Below, piece after piece: positions 9,977 through 19,714 of a stretch of DNA of 64,000 bases. Origin of the DNA: Blastopirellula marina DSM 3645 (GTDB taxonomy: Bacteria; Planctomycetota; Planctomycetia; Pirellulales; Pirellulaceae); contig NZ_CH672376.1 of the NCBI RefSeq assembly GCF_000153105.1, forward strand, positions 4,004,485 to 4,068,484, read 5' to 3'. Position 1 is the first letter of the stretch; each line of letters opens with the position of its first letter. The translations under genes were made by a program, and so were the position numbers. The notes beneath the pieces were generated by a model that did no database searches, was not told the origin of the DNA, and saw only the letters and a list, made by a program, of their open reading frames with translations.

Positions 9977-10492
9977 ATGAACGAATTGACGAATCACACG
10001 CTGCGGGTACAGCAACTGTTTGTGCAGTACCAATCGCAGTTGAAAGCGTTTGCGCTCGTATTAAGCCCCAACTTTGTCCAGGCAGACGACCTGATGCAGG
10101 AAACCTTCCTGACGATTACCGCTAAGGCGCATGAGTTTGACCTGGAGAGTAATTTTCTGGCGTGGAGCCGAACCATCCTCCGCTTCAAAGTGCTGGAAGC
10201 TCGCCGCGCCGCAGGCGTTAAAACGGTCGATTACCTCGACTCGCTGGTCGCTTCTTGCCCCGATCAATGGGCCAACGAGGAGCGTCTGCACAAGCTGACC
10301 GAATGCATTCAGAATCTCGCTCCCAAGTCGCGTGAAATCATTTTACTTCGTTACCAAAGAGAGCATTCTCCTTCGCAAATTGCCGAGATGCTTTCGCGGA
10401 CCGTGAACTCCATCAACGTCGCTCTCTCCAAGGCGCGGCTCGCCTTACGTGATTGCATGGACCGACAACTTCAGACCGAGAGTTCGCAATGA
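9977..10492 (+). CDS. ECF-like sigma factor (Rhodopirellula/Verrucomicrobium type)
   Basis: 171 residues, the usual size. Region 2 spans about residues 10-80 with the core-binding QADDLMQETFLTI segment. Region 4 spans about 110-165 with LAPKSREIILLRY followed by a helix-turn-helix SPSQIAEMLSRTVNSINVAL. The stop codon overlaps the start of the next gene (ATGA), so it is translationally coupled to its presumed anti-sigma factor. The same-strand genes that follow (DUF1592, DUF1552, DUF1559, lipoprotein) are reasonable candidates for its regulon; that is inference from order. Confidence 0.9.
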   Translation: MNELTNHTLRVQQLFVQYQSQLKAFALVLSPNFVQADDLMQETFLTITAKAHEFDLESNFLAWSRTILRFKVLEARRAAGVKTVDYLDSLVASCPDQWANEERLHKLTECIQNLAPKSREIILLRYQREHSPSQIAEMLSRTVNSINVALSKARLALRDCMDRQLQTESSQ

Positions 10493-11481
10493 ATGACCCC
10501 TACGTCGATCGGCTGATCCAGTCGTATCTGGATGATTCGCTTACCGAACAAGAGCTGGTCGAGTTTGAATCGATCCTCCTGCAATCCGAATCGGTACGAT
10601 TAAGATTCTGGGAACTCGCCGAGGTCCACGGGCTGGCTCCGCAGGCCGTCGCCGCGCTGGGATTGAAACTGGAGAACGATGTAGTGACGCCAGCGCGTCG
10701 TCTTCCTGCGCCCCCATCGGCCGGCAATTTGTGGAGTCGCAAATTTTCGTTCATGCTTCTCCGACAATCGGGGCTGACCCTCGCCGGGGGCGTTTTACTG
10801 GGTGCTCTGATCTCGGCTTTTGCCTGGCCGGTTCGCGGTATGCCTGAGATGTCGACGCCGACTAGCTTGACGACGGAGAGCTTCGAGTCTGGTGCGTCGC
10901 CTGCGGTCGCAGGGATGCCCACGATCGCCGATCTCTGGAGCGGAGATTTCAGCGAAGTTGTGGGGACGCAACAAGGAGTCGTCCCCGCCGATGGCGAGAA
11001 GATGCTGCAAATTCTGCGGGCAGATTACGACGGCAAGCCCACGCCTGAAGGAAGCTATTGCGGCGACCTTTATCGCTTGATCGATGTCCGCTCGTTGCGA
11101 GAACAACTCGCGAAGCAAGGGACGATCGCGCATGCTTCGGCGTTGTTCGATATGTCGACGCAACCCGCAGCCGAGGAATATCGCTATAGCGTCCGAATTC
11201 TGGCCCTGACAACGGATCTGATTGCGAACCCGCAACAATTTGATCCCCTCATGATCGATGAATATGCGTTAGCGACGGCCCGACAGAACGTTCGGCTCGA
11301 CAACAATCCCCAAACATGGGAGCTAGCGCAGTGCGAACTGCGATTACCTGCCCAAACCGATTTCATCTTGATTCATCTCGGCGTTTCCTATGGATACGCG
11401 GAAGACGACATCCGTCGAATTACGTTCCCTAGCCATTATGTGGATGACATCCAAATATCGCTATCGAATTACGCCCACTAG
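10489..11481 (+). CDS. Membrane-bound anti-sigma factor-like protein with extracytoplasmic sensor domain
   Basis: 330 residues from the ATG at 10489, which overlaps the sigma-factor stop. The N-terminal 60 residues (YLDDSLTEQELVEFESIL) resemble planctomycete anti-sigma domains that bind the sigma factor in the cytoplasm. A single membrane helix lies at about 94-114. The outer part (130-330) begins with an SFESG segment and ends with HYVDDIQISL, the pattern of a galactose-binding-like beta-sandwich, which would fit a sensor for a carbohydrate or surface ligand. That last point is inference from motif shape; the anti-sigma role follows from position and topology. Confidence 0.75.
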   Translation: MNDPYVDRLIQSYLDDSLTEQELVEFESILLQSESVRLRFWELAEVHGLAPQAVAALGLKLENDVVTPARRLPAPPSAGNLWSRKFSFMLLRQSGLTLAGGVLLGALISAFAWPVRGMPEMSTPTSLTTESFESGASPAVAGMPTIADLWSGDFSEVVGTQQGVVPADGEKMLQILRADYDGKPTPEGSYCGDLYRLIDVRSLREQLAKQGTIAHASALFDMSTQPAAEEYRYSVRILALTTDLIANPQQFDPLMIDEYALATARQNVRLDNNPQTWELAQCELRLPAQTDFILIHLGVSYGYAEDDIRRITFPSHYVDDIQISLSNYAH

Positions 11482-11526
11482 TTCCTGCTGCGATCCCTCC
11501 TGCCCAGACTTGATTCCAAGACAATT

Positions 11527-14229
11527 ATGATGAAACCGCTTCTCACAACCTACTTATTCGCCGCGCTCTTTTTCGGGTCCGGATCGGTCTCCGCGACCGA
11601 GCTTCCCATCGTCGCGATCGAGCAGAATCAGTTCACGATCCTCGAAAAGCATTGCACCGACTGTCATTCCGGGACAGACGCCGAAGCCGGTTTCCGGGTC
11701 GATAACTTGTCGCTGACGATCGACGACAAGTTATCGGCGACGCGCTGGCAGAAAGTGCTCAACGCACTGAACTCGGGAGAGATGCCTCCGGAAGAAGAGC
11801 CTGCGATCGACAAAGCGGAGAAGGCGAACTTTCTGGAGCACCTGGCCAACAAGATGGTCGACGCGCGCCGCCTGCTGGCCGATCAGAAGGGGGAGATCAC
11901 CATGCGGCGCCTGAATCGCCGCGAATATCGCAACACGCTGCGAGAACTGCTCGGCGTGCAAGCCAACGTCAGCGAACTGCCGGGGGACACGGGAACAGGA
12001 GCGTTTGATACGGTTGGTTCCAACTTGTACATGTCGAGCACTCAGTTCGAACAATATATCGCTTTAGGACGCGAGTCACTCAACGAAGCGTTTGATCGGC
12101 AAGCGGCCGCCGGCGTCGAAAAGAAGACTCGTTTTGAGACCGAGGAGATCACTCCCAAGGTCGCCAAATTTATTGAGTACCAAGTCGACGCCAAAGCGCG
12201 CGCCGAGAATTGGATCAAAGAGGTGGACAAAGCCGTTGCCGACCCAGCAAACGCCGCGGCGATCGAAGAAATCCGTGCAGGACCGCTCGGCAAGCACCGA
12301 GACATCCTCTACCGCAACTGGAAGAAGCTCAAAGGCGCTCCTGCTCCGGAAACGTTCGGATTTCAAACAGAGGAAGACAACGCCGACAAAGCCTTGGCGG
12401 CGTCGCGTCCCTTCCACCTTCCTTATCACCGCTATTATATGGAGCAACCGGCGATCGCGACCGGCGCCTACCTAGCCGCTTCCAGTGAGCATCCCTCAGT
12501 GCTCGATAACGCGACGATCAATATGCTGGTTCCCTGGGGTTGGCCCGTCGGCGACTATGTCGTTCGTTTCCGCATCGCGGCGACAGAACACGCGACGCCC
12601 GACCGGCGGTTTATTGAGTTTGGGATCAACCCGCGTCTGCAACAAGCGATCAGCGTGCATGAAGTCACCGGCACGATGGACGAGCCCCAGGTGATCGAGA
12701 TCCCGCTGAAGTTCACGCGCGCCAATGCGGAACGCGCCAATCGCTCGCTCTACCTGCGTGAAAAAGGGACGCGAGACGACTGGGAGCAGGCGACCCGCGT
12801 CGCTAGAGAGGGACGCGATGAGAATAACGGCATCGGACGAAAGTTCGCTTTGTGGGTCGACTGGATGGAAATCGAACGCGTCCCCAACGTCGAGCAACCG
12901 CCCGGCGTCGCCGCGCTCAACCAACTTCCGCTAGACGACAAGTCGCCTGAGCCGAAAGACGCGGATCTCCGCGCCGCTTTTCAACAGTTCGCCGTCGAAG
13001 CCTTCCGCGGGGATGAGCCCACGCCAGCGTATCTCGACCAACTTGTGGAGATCTACCATTCGTATCGGCAGCTCGGCCAGAAGCCGAGCGACTCGCTCAA
13101 AGACACGCTGGCGATCGTCCTGGCGTCTCCCATGTTTCTCTATCATTCGGAACCGAGCGATCCGAACCAGCCGCGCCAACTGACCGATCGCGAACTGGCC
13201 AATCGACTCTCCTATTTCCTATGGGGATCTCCTCCGGATCGTCCGCTGCAAGACCTGGCCGACGCCGGCGAGCTGCAAGACCGCCAAGTCTTGGACCAGC
13301 AAGTGACCCGGCTACTTAACGACCCGCGTGCTGACGATTTTGTGGATGCGTTTACCTATCAGTGGCTCGGATTGGAACGACTCGACTTTTTTCAAGTCAA
13401 TAAAAATCATCATCCGCGGTTTGACAACAGCACCCGTATGGATGCTTGCCGCGAGATCTATGAAACGGTCGGGCGCCTGCTTAAGAATGACGGCTCGTTA
13501 AACGAGTTGCTCGAAAGCGATCAGATCGTCATCAATGGGGTGCTCGCGAACTACTACGGGATCGATGGCGTGCACGGCGATTTCTATCGCCCGGTCACGG
13601 TGCCTGCCGATTCGCCGCGGGGCGGTTTGCTCGGCATGGCGGCCGTGCACTTGATGGGAAGCAACGGCGATACCTCGAATCCGATTGAACGGGGAGTCTG
13701 GGTGTTGCGAAAGCTGCTGCACGATCCTCCTCCTCCGGCGCCGGCCAATGTGCCGCAATTGGCGCGATTGTCCGGAAAACCGCTGACAACCGAGCAGCGA
13801 CTGACCGCGCATCAGGAAGAACCTCAGTGCGCCAGCTGCCATCGCAAGATCGATCCAATTGGCTTTGGTCTCGAAAACTTCGACGCCGTCGGCATCTGGA
13901 GAACCGAGGACAGCTACCAGGCTCTCGACGACAACGGAAAACCGGTCGCCGATGGCAAAGTGACCTGGACGATCAACCCGGCCGGTAAGTTGCACAAAGG
14001 TCCCACGTTCGAGAACTACCTCCAACTACGCAGCGTCATCGCCGCGCAAAACGACGCGTTCGCTCGTGGGTTTACCGAAGCGTTGATTCAATACGCGTTG
14101 GGCAGACCCATCGGCTTTACGGACGCGACACTTATCGAGGATGTGATGAAGCAGGGCAAGCGGAAAGATTACGCGATCCGTAGCTTTGTCCGCGCCGTAG
14201 TTCACAGCACCGAATTTCATACGAAATAA
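11527..14229 (+). CDS. Secreted DUF1587/1595/1592/1588/1585 cytochrome-type protein, long form
   Basis: 900 residues. A signal peptide covers about residues 1-24. A heme motif CTDCH is at 43-47. DUF1587 starts near residue 126 (RRLNRREYRNTLRELLG). A large extra region of about 200 residues with polar helices and a beta domain precedes DUF1595 (from about 478). DUF1592 contains RLSYFLWGSPPDRPL, DUF1588 holds the second heme motif CASCH with RKIDPIGFGLENFDAVGIWR, and DUF1585 ends the protein. It is the first large gene after the sigma/anti-sigma pair and lies 11 bp before its DUF1552 partner. Confidence 0.9.
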   Translation: MMKPLLTTYLFAALFFGSGSVSATELPIVAIEQNQFTILEKHCTDCHSGTDAEAGFRVDNLSLTIDDKLSATRWQKVLNALNSGEMPPEEEPAIDKAEKANFLEHLANKMVDARRLLADQKGEITMRRLNRREYRNTLRELLGVQANVSELPGDTGTGAFDTVGSNLYMSSTQFEQYIALGRESLNEAFDRQAAAGVEKKTRFETEEITPKVAKFIEYQVDAKARAENWIKEVDKAVADPANAAAIEEIRAGPLGKHRDILYRNWKKLKGAPAPETFGFQTEEDNADKALAASRPFHLPYHRYYMEQPAIATGAYLAASSEHPSVLDNATINMLVPWGWPVGDYVVRFRIAATEHATPDRRFIEFGINPRLQQAISVHEVTGTMDEPQVIEIPLKFTRANAERANRSLYLREKGTRDDWEQATRVAREGRDENNGIGRKFALWVDWMEIERVPNVEQPPGVAALNQLPLDDKSPEPKDADLRAAFQQFAVEAFRGDEPTPAYLDQLVEIYHSYRQLGQKPSDSLKDTLAIVLASPMFLYHSEPSDPNQPRQLTDRELANRLSYFLWGSPPDRPLQDLADAGELQDRQVLDQQVTRLLNDPRADDFVDAFTYQWLGLERLDFFQVNKNHHPRFDNSTRMDACREIYETVGRLLKNDGSLNELLESDQIVINGVLANYYGIDGVHGDFYRPVTVPADSPRGGLLGMAAVHLMGSNGDTSNPIERGVWVLRKLLHDPPPPAPANVPQLARLSGKPLTTEQRLTAHQEEPQCASCHRKIDPIGFGLENFDAVGIWRTEDSYQALDDNGKPVADGKVTWTINPAGKLHKGPTFENYLQLRSVIAAQNDAFARGFTEALIQYALGRPIGFTDATLIEDVMKQGKRKDYAIRSFVRAVVHSTEFHTK

Positions 14230-14240
14230 AAGAGGGAAAC

Positions 14241-15542
14241 ATGTTTCCAACCAATAACGTTAGTCGTCGTCAAGTTCTGCGTTCCGCGACCGCCGTGATC
14301 GCGCTGCCGTTGCTAGAATCGTTCGGCTTTCGCCGCTATGCAAGAGCGGCCGCAGCGGCTGCGCCTCCCAAGCGTTTGGTCTTCTTGGGCTTTGGCTGGG
14401 GCGTGACGGAAGAGTCGTGGTACCCCGGCAAGAACACGCCCGGCGCCGACTACGTGTTGCCCGCCGGATTGCGTCCTTTGGAACGTCACAAAGCCGACTT
14501 TTCGATTGTGCAGGGGCTGCGCAACAAGTTTTCGGTCGAGGGTCACGCCGGCAGCACTTGGTGGCTGACCGGAGCCAACCCTTACGCACAAGCGGGACAA
14601 AGCTATTGCAATACGATCTCGGCGGATCAAGTCGCCGCCGACGAGTTTGGCCGGTACACGCGATTCGCTTCGCTGCCGCTCAACCATAGCGAGATTAACG
14701 ATCAATCAGGGCACGGGCCTGGCCTCTCGTTGGCCTGGGATGCGAGCGGCAAACCGATCGGCGGAGAAAACGGTCCGCTAGCCGCCTACCACCGGATGTT
14801 CTCGAAAGATTCGGTCCCGCTTGAGCAGCGCCAACAACTGATCGCCCAGAAGCGCAGCGTGCTGGATACCGTCCTCGAGAATGCGCGCAGCCTGAAGCGG
14901 GGCCTCGGGCAAAACGACAACGAAAAGTTGGACGAATACTTCGACAGCATCCGCAACATCGAGACTCGATTGAGCAAAGACGAGAAATGGCTCGATCGGC
15001 CGCGACCTGATGCGCCGCTAGGCGAGCCTAACTCGACGTTGTCGGGACGCGACGAAATCAAAGTGATGTACGACCTGATCGTCGCCGCGTTCCAAACCGA
15101 CAGTACGCGCGTGATTACCTATCGCCAGCCGGTTGCGACGTTGTTGAAGAGCCTCGGCAATAGCACGGCGCCGCACGACATGAGCCATTACCATTCGACG
15201 CGGGGTGAAAAGCTCGTTTGTTCGCAGCTCCGCGATCAAACGCAAAGCGCGTTACTGGCCGGTCTGATCGACAAGCTGAAAGCGACGCAAGAAACGGACG
15301 GCAGCAGTCTGTTTGATCACATCGCTCTGGCCTATGGCAGCAACATCCGCACCGGTCACGATTTGACCAACTGCCCGACCATCGTCACGGGGCGCGGCGC
15401 CGGAGTCAAACTTGGCGAGAACATTGTGGTCGCCAAAGATACGCCGCTTTGCAACGCGTGGCTGACGATGCTGCAAGGAATCGGCGTGCCCGCCGAGCGT
15501 CACGGCGACAGCACAGGCGTCATTCCCGAACTACAGAGTTGA
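14241..15542 (+). CDS. Tat-exported DUF1552 protein
   Basis: 433 residues with a twin-arginine start (NVSRRQVLRSATAVIALPLL). The family segments are present: [39 protein letters not shown] in place of the usual core, MSHYHSTRG and a C-terminal GDSTGVIPEL. It follows its DUF1592-type partner after only 11 bp with a GAGGG ribosome-binding site (near 14233), so the two are surely one operon. Confidence 0.9.
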   Translation: MFPTNNVSRRQVLRSATAVIALPLLESFGFRRYARAAAAAAPPKRLVFLGFGWGVTEESWYPGKNTPGADYVLPAGLRPLERHKADFSIVQGLRNKFSVEGHAGSTWWLTGANPYAQAGQSYCNTISADQVAADEFGRYTRFASLPLNHSEINDQSGHGPGLSLAWDASGKPIGGENGPLAAYHRMFSKDSVPLEQRQQLIAQKRSVLDTVLENARSLKRGLGQNDNEKLDEYFDSIRNIETRLSKDEKWLDRPRPDAPLGEPNSTLSGRDEIKVMYDLIVAAFQTDSTRVITYRQPVATLLKSLGNSTAPHDMSHYHSTRGEKLVCSQLRDQTQSALLAGLIDKLKATQETDGSSLFDHIALAYGSNIRTGHDLTNCPTIVTGRGAGVKLGENIVVAKDTPLCNAWLTMLQGIGVPAERHGDSTGVIPELQS

Positions 15543-15686
15543 TCCATACCAGCCCCGTACTAATTTTTCAAACTCATAGATCCTCAGCTTTCAGGAGAAA
15601 GGAAAGCACTTCTCATTCATTCTCCTCAAAACCACGCTCGCAGTCGCTCCCTCTTTTCATCGACTATTTATAGAGAGCTTCATTCA

Positions 15687-16709
15687 ATGAACATCCGTTA
15701 TGCAAATTCCCGTTGCGGTTTTACGCTGGTAGAACTACTTGTCGTCATCGCAATCATCGGCGTTTTGATCGCACTGCTGTTGCCTGCGGTACAACAGGCC
15801 CGCGAAGCGGCTCGCTTGTTGCAATGCAAAAACCATCTGAAACAATTGGGGCTCGCAGTCCACAACTATCACGATACCAACAGCGTCTTGCCGCCGAACG
15901 CGATGGGACCGTCGGAGTCGGCCAATGGTGGCGCGGCCGGACGGTATAGCACCTTTGTTCGCTTGCTCCCCTACTTCGAGCAAACTGCGGCTTACGATAC
16001 GATTGCCGCGAATCCTCAGAACGCGTGGAGTTCGGCCGGCGGCAATGGAGTTTATATCGCCACTCTGAGATGCCCGACTGCGCCTGAGGTAGATTACCCG
16101 ATCGCGGGACTTCCATACACGAACTACGTTGTGAACATCGGAGATGTCTCGTTCAACATCCATCAAGTAGAGAGTGTTCGGGGTCTTTTCGGCAGCGGGG
16201 CTATCATTGCATTTCGCGATGTCCTCGACGGGTTGTCCAATACCGCGATGATGTCCGAGGCCCTTCCCTGGGAAGATGATGGCGGCGGACTCACCAGGAA
16301 CGGCTATGGCGCCGTCTCGCGTGCCGATACGCAAAGCCCGGCAAATTGCAAGGCGAAGTGGATCAACAACCAGTTCACAGGCTATGCAACTGCGAACGCA
16401 GCCAATCGCGACCGAGCTCCCGGCGGACGCTGGAGCGATGGCATCGCAGGCATCACCAGCTTCAACACTACCCTCCCCCCCAACTCGGCCGTTTGCGTCG
16501 ACCACGCTGGCAATCAAGGAGTAATGCCTCCCAAGTCCATGCACATCTCAGGCGTGAATCTCCTGATGGGCGATGCTTCCGTTCGATTCGTCAGCGAAAA
16601 CATCGACGCCGGTAATTTGGCTCACCCCTCTCGTACGGGCCCGAGCAAGTCTGGCGTTTGGGGTGCATTGGGAACTCGTGCCCAAGGCGAAGTGGTCAGT
16701 GAATTCTAA
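15687..16709 (+). CDS. DUF1559 protein with type IV prepilin-like N-terminus
   Basis: 340 residues. The N-terminus is a textbook prepilin cleavage/methylation site: GFTLVELLVVIAIIGVLIAL with Gly before Phe and Glu at +5. After the helix comes the planctomycete DUF1559 opening QQAREAARLLQCKNHLKQLG, and near the C-terminus the typical MGDASVRFVSENID. These proteins are thought to be pseudopilin-like, processed by a prepilin peptidase and placed in a secretion or pilus-like assembly; the precise role is unknown. It is followed 66 bp later by a lipoprotein gene, the same pairing as at 61.5-63.1 kb. Confidence 0.9.
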   Translation: MNIRYANSRCGFTLVELLVVIAIIGVLIALLLPAVQQAREAARLLQCKNHLKQLGLAVHNYHDTNSVLPPNAMGPSESANGGAAGRYSTFVRLLPYFEQTAAYDTIAANPQNAWSSAGGNGVYIATLRCPTAPEVDYPIAGLPYTNYVVNIGDVSFNIHQVESVRGLFGSGAIIAFRDVLDGLSNTAMMSEALPWEDDGGGLTRNGYGAVSRADTQSPANCKAKWINNQFTGYATANAANRDRAPGGRWSDGIAGITSFNTTLPPNSAVCVDHAGNQGVMPPKSMHISGVNLLMGDASVRFVSENIDAGNLAHPSRTGPSKSGVWGALGTRAQGEVVSEF

Positions 16710-16775
16710 TCCGCGCACTCGCATGCCCGTTCTAGTTTTCGTTGCGACAGAAAAACACTCTCTAAGGATAGTCTC

Positions 16776-17255
16776 ATGATCCACCGAACCATTATCGGCT
16801 TGATTCTCTGCGTGATGTCGATGATTGCCGCGGTGGGATGCTCTAGCGGTCAAGACAAATGGACCGCGATGCGTCCGCCGGTCTTCAAAACCCAAGGCGT
16901 TGTCCGCATGGACGGTCAACCCTTGCCGGGTGCGACGGTTATTTTCAGCACCACTACCGGAAATTACTCTGGCACAGCGCTCACCGACTCTGCCGGTAGA
17001 TATCAGATGACCACCTTCGAAGACTTTGACGGCGTCACCGAGGGTGAATTTCAGGTCAGTGTAGAAAAGAACGATTGGATTGAGATCGGACCAGAAACAG
17101 GCGATCCCGAAGGCGGAACCTATCGACGGCCTTTAAAAAAGGTGCCGTTGACGCCCGCCAAATATCGAGACTTTGAAAAATCGGAACTGACGGCGATCGT
17201 CACTCCCGCTGGGCCGAACCAATTCGATTTCGACATCCAGTCCGATGCGAAGTAA
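16776..17255 (+). CDS. Small lipoprotein with carboxypeptidase-regulatory-like fold
   Basis: 159 residues. The signal ends in a lipobox (IAAVGCSS), so the mature protein should be lipid-anchored at Cys22. The remainder, with GVVRMDGQPLPGATVIFS and SAGRYQMTTFEDFDGVTEGEFQVSV, reads as a transthyretin/carboxypeptidase-regulatory-like beta sandwich. Planctomycete genomes commonly place such lipoproteins beside DUF1559 genes, as here. No catalytic residues are apparent; a surface-assembly or partner-binding role is inference. Confidence 0.8.
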   Translation: MIHRTIIGLILCVMSMIAAVGCSSGQDKWTAMRPPVFKTQGVVRMDGQPLPGATVIFSTTTGNYSGTALTDSAGRYQMTTFEDFDGVTEGEFQVSVEKNDWIEIGPETGDPEGGTYRRPLKKVPLTPAKYRDFEKSELTAIVTPAGPNQFDFDIQSDAK

Positions 17256-17533
17256 CGAACGCCGATCCTCACCAGAAGCAGCGTCGAGCGGTCTTCGCAC
17301 TGCGCTGCCGTAGCCGCCAGACCCCGGTTTGCCTGGCCTCTTCTCTTCTGCTACGCTCTAGTCACCTTCCGGAAGCCATAAAAACTGACTATTTGTCAAA
17401 ATTGTGGCGCCAAACCAGCTTAGCGCTATCTGTGCAGCCCAGTCGCCCCATGCAGATCGCCTGCCGGTACTCCCTCCCAGATTCGCTCTTCCCCGCTTCC
17501 CGCTAGTTTCCAAATGACTGGGCGTTGCTAAAC

Positions 17534-19201
17534 ATGTTTGCGATTGTCTTGGGAATGCTCATCGTCGTTTTCGGCGTGCTGTTCTTACGGTTGCATGCGT
17601 TCCTGGCCCTCTTTTTCGCAACCCTAGTCGTCGCCGCAGCGACCTCGGCTCACAGCGTGTCAGAAAGCGTGTTGCTCCACTGCACGGCGCAGGTTGACTC
17701 GATCTCGGGGCAGCAGCTTAATCTGTCGGAGGTCGGCAAAGACCTCGGCGCCCAGCCAGGCGCCTACTATCTAGTCGGCGACGTCGCAGCGATCGCGAAG
17801 TCCACTCCTCCCTTGGTTTGGATCGAGCGTTTCGAGATCACCGACGATTCGACCACCGCCTTTTTCGCCGAGGAGCTTCCCGCCGCTGCAAGCTTAACCG
17901 GCGCGCGACTTATTCCCCACGACGAGTACCAATACGCCGTACGGTTAGCCAAGACCAGCCCCATCAATCGCGTCGCCAACGCGTTGGGAGAAACGTTTGG
18001 CAAAATCGGCCTGCTGATCGCAATGGCGTCGATCATCGGTCAGTGCCTGTTGGCCAGCGGCGCGGCCGAGCGGATTGTCCAAGGTATTCGCCAGGCGATG
18101 GGCGAAAAGTGGACCGCGCTGGCGTTTGTCGTTAGCAGCTTCGTACTCGCGATCCCGGTCTTCTTCGACACCGTCTTTTTTCTCATGCTGCCGCTCGCGC
18201 AAGCGATGGCCCGCAAAACCGGTCGCGACTACTTGAAGTATGTCATGTCGATCATCGTAGGCGGATCGTTGGCTCACTCGCTGGTGCCGCCCACCCCAGG
18301 GCCGTTATTTGTCGCGACCGAACTGAACGTCAGCATCGGCGCGATGGCGATCGGCGGAATCGGCGTCGGCATCTGGGGCGTGATCGCCGGCTATTTTTAC
18401 ATGCTATGGGCCAATCGCCGCTGGCAAATCCCGCTGCGACTCGATCCGCCGGAAGCCGCGCCGCACGAATCGGCGAATCTGGACCAACAGCGCGAGTCGC
18501 AACTCCCCAGCTTCGGCTTTTCCATTCTGCCGGTGGTCGTCCCCATCTTCCTGTTGGGAATGAAGACCGTCAGCCAAACATGGCTATCCGGTTTCGACGC
18601 TCCCTGGATGCCGTTCTGGAATTCGACGATCTCATTTTTCGGCGACAAAAATATCGCGATCTCACTCGGCGCCGTACTCGCGCTGTTGACCTTGCTCGGC
18701 AAACCTCAGATGACCTGGGCCGGGCTCAGCAAATCGGTGCAAAAGGCGCTCAGCGAAGGGGGCGTCGTCGTCTTGATCACTTGTGCCGGCGGCGCGTTTG
18801 GCGAGATGATTCGCCAGACCAACGTCGGCGCAACCATCGCCCATTCCTTGCCTGCGTCAGTGGGCGGAACCGGCCTGCTCATCACGGCGTTTCTCGTCAC
18901 CGTCATCATTCGCGTGATTCAAGGATCCGCGACGGTCGCCATGATCGCCGCGATCGGAATTGTCGTCCCGGTCGCGACGCAGATCGGCCTCCCCTTTCAC
19001 CCGGTCTACTTGGCCCTGGCGATCGGCTGCGGATCGAAGCCGCTCCCTTGGATGAATGACAGCGGTTTTTGGGTGATCAGCCGGATGAGCGGTTTCACCG
19101 AACAGGAGACGTTAAAAACTTTTTCGGTCCTGCTAACCATCATGGGCGTCGTCTCGTTCTTGGCGACGCTCGTCTGTGCAGTCTGTTTCCCCTTTGTTTA
19201 A
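17534..19201 (+). CDS. GntP-family gluconate/sugar-acid permease
   Basis: 555 residues from the ATG at 17534 (a TTG nine bases upstream is also possible). It is a multi-pass membrane protein with the GntP signatures: IPVFFDTVFFLMLPLAQAMA, SLVPPTPGPLFVA, GGAFGEMIRQT and GSKPLPWMNDSGFW. A hydrophilic insert of about 100 residues (50-150) after the first two helices, outside the usual core, makes it longer than typical 440-residue members. The family imports gluconate-like acids with protons. The downstream sugar-acid dehydratase and DapA-family genes suggest an aldonate such as arabonate as substrate. Confidence 0.88.
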   Translation: MFAIVLGMLIVVFGVLFLRLHAFLALFFATLVVAAATSAHSVSESVLLHCTAQVDSISGQQLNLSEVGKDLGAQPGAYYLVGDVAAIAKSTPPLVWIERFEITDDSTTAFFAEELPAAASLTGARLIPHDEYQYAVRLAKTSPINRVANALGETFGKIGLLIAMASIIGQCLLASGAAERIVQGIRQAMGEKWTALAFVVSSFVLAIPVFFDTVFFLMLPLAQAMARKTGRDYLKYVMSIIVGGSLAHSLVPPTPGPLFVATELNVSIGAMAIGGIGVGIWGVIAGYFYMLWANRRWQIPLRLDPPEAAPHESANLDQQRESQLPSFGFSILPVVVPIFLLGMKTVSQTWLSGFDAPWMPFWNSTISFFGDKNIAISLGAVLALLTLLGKPQMTWAGLSKSVQKALSEGGVVVLITCAGGAFGEMIRQTNVGATIAHSLPASVGGTGLLITAFLVTVIIRVIQGSATVAMIAAIGIVVPVATQIGLPFHPVYLALAIGCGSKPLPWMNDSGFWVISRMSGFTEQETLKTFSVLLTIMGVVSFLATLVCAVCFPFV

Positions 19202-19279
19202 CGCTAATTTTAAGAATAGAGAAACGCCAAGCCACGGATGAAGAACGGTAGACAGGGTCGCAACCAAGTCGAACGCCGT

Positions 19280-19378
19280 AACATTCGCCCGCTGCGCAAG
19301 CGAGGGAATCCGCTTGGCGATACCAACACAGATGGAAGTAGCGCCCCCATTCCCACGCGGGCGCAGCGGGCTAATGTT
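19280..19378. repeat. Inverted repeat with 18-base arms
   Basis: The arms 19280-19297 and 19361-19378 pair over 17 of 18 positions (aacattcgcccgctgcgc against its complement); the loop is 63 bases. A perfect 10-base palindrome, gtcacgtgac, follows at 19381-19390. It lies in the 513-bp gap between the permease and the dehydratase genes. It looks like one of the dispersed palindromic repeats of planctomycete intergenic regions. Confidence 0.6.
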
Positions 19379-19412
19379 TTGTCACGTGACAATATTCGGG
19401 CGCCATTTTCTT

Positions 19413-19504
19413 ATTAGCCGTAGTGCGTTAGCACCGGTTTCTGCCGGGAACTCATTTGCGAAAGACAATTGGTGACAGAAACCGGGGCCAACGCCGTGCG
19501 GCTG
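19413..19504. repeat. Imperfect inverted repeat, 31-base arms
   Basis: The arms 19413-19443 and 19474-19504 pair at about 25 of 31 positions and contain the segments CCGGTTTCTG and AGCCG at matching places. The transcript would form a long hairpin. It sits directly next to the 18-base inverted repeat, so the 513-bp gap is largely made of two nested palindromic units. The remaining bases up to 19714 show no gene; the dehydratase promoter must lie there. Confidence 0.55.
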
Positions 19505-19714
19505 ATTTCGTAGCAGCCGAGAATAGCGGTTTGACAGAACACTCGTGTCCAATCGGGTCGAAATAGCGAAACTTCAAAACTTGCGCTGGCGGGCGACGAA
19601 GAGCCGCGTTCCACGTCTGTTTCTCGACGCCCCAATAAGACTAAGATAGGCATTGCTCCGAGTGTGATTCCCTGCGTGATTTGTTTACTTTCTTTCCGTT
19701 GAAATGTTCCTGCG

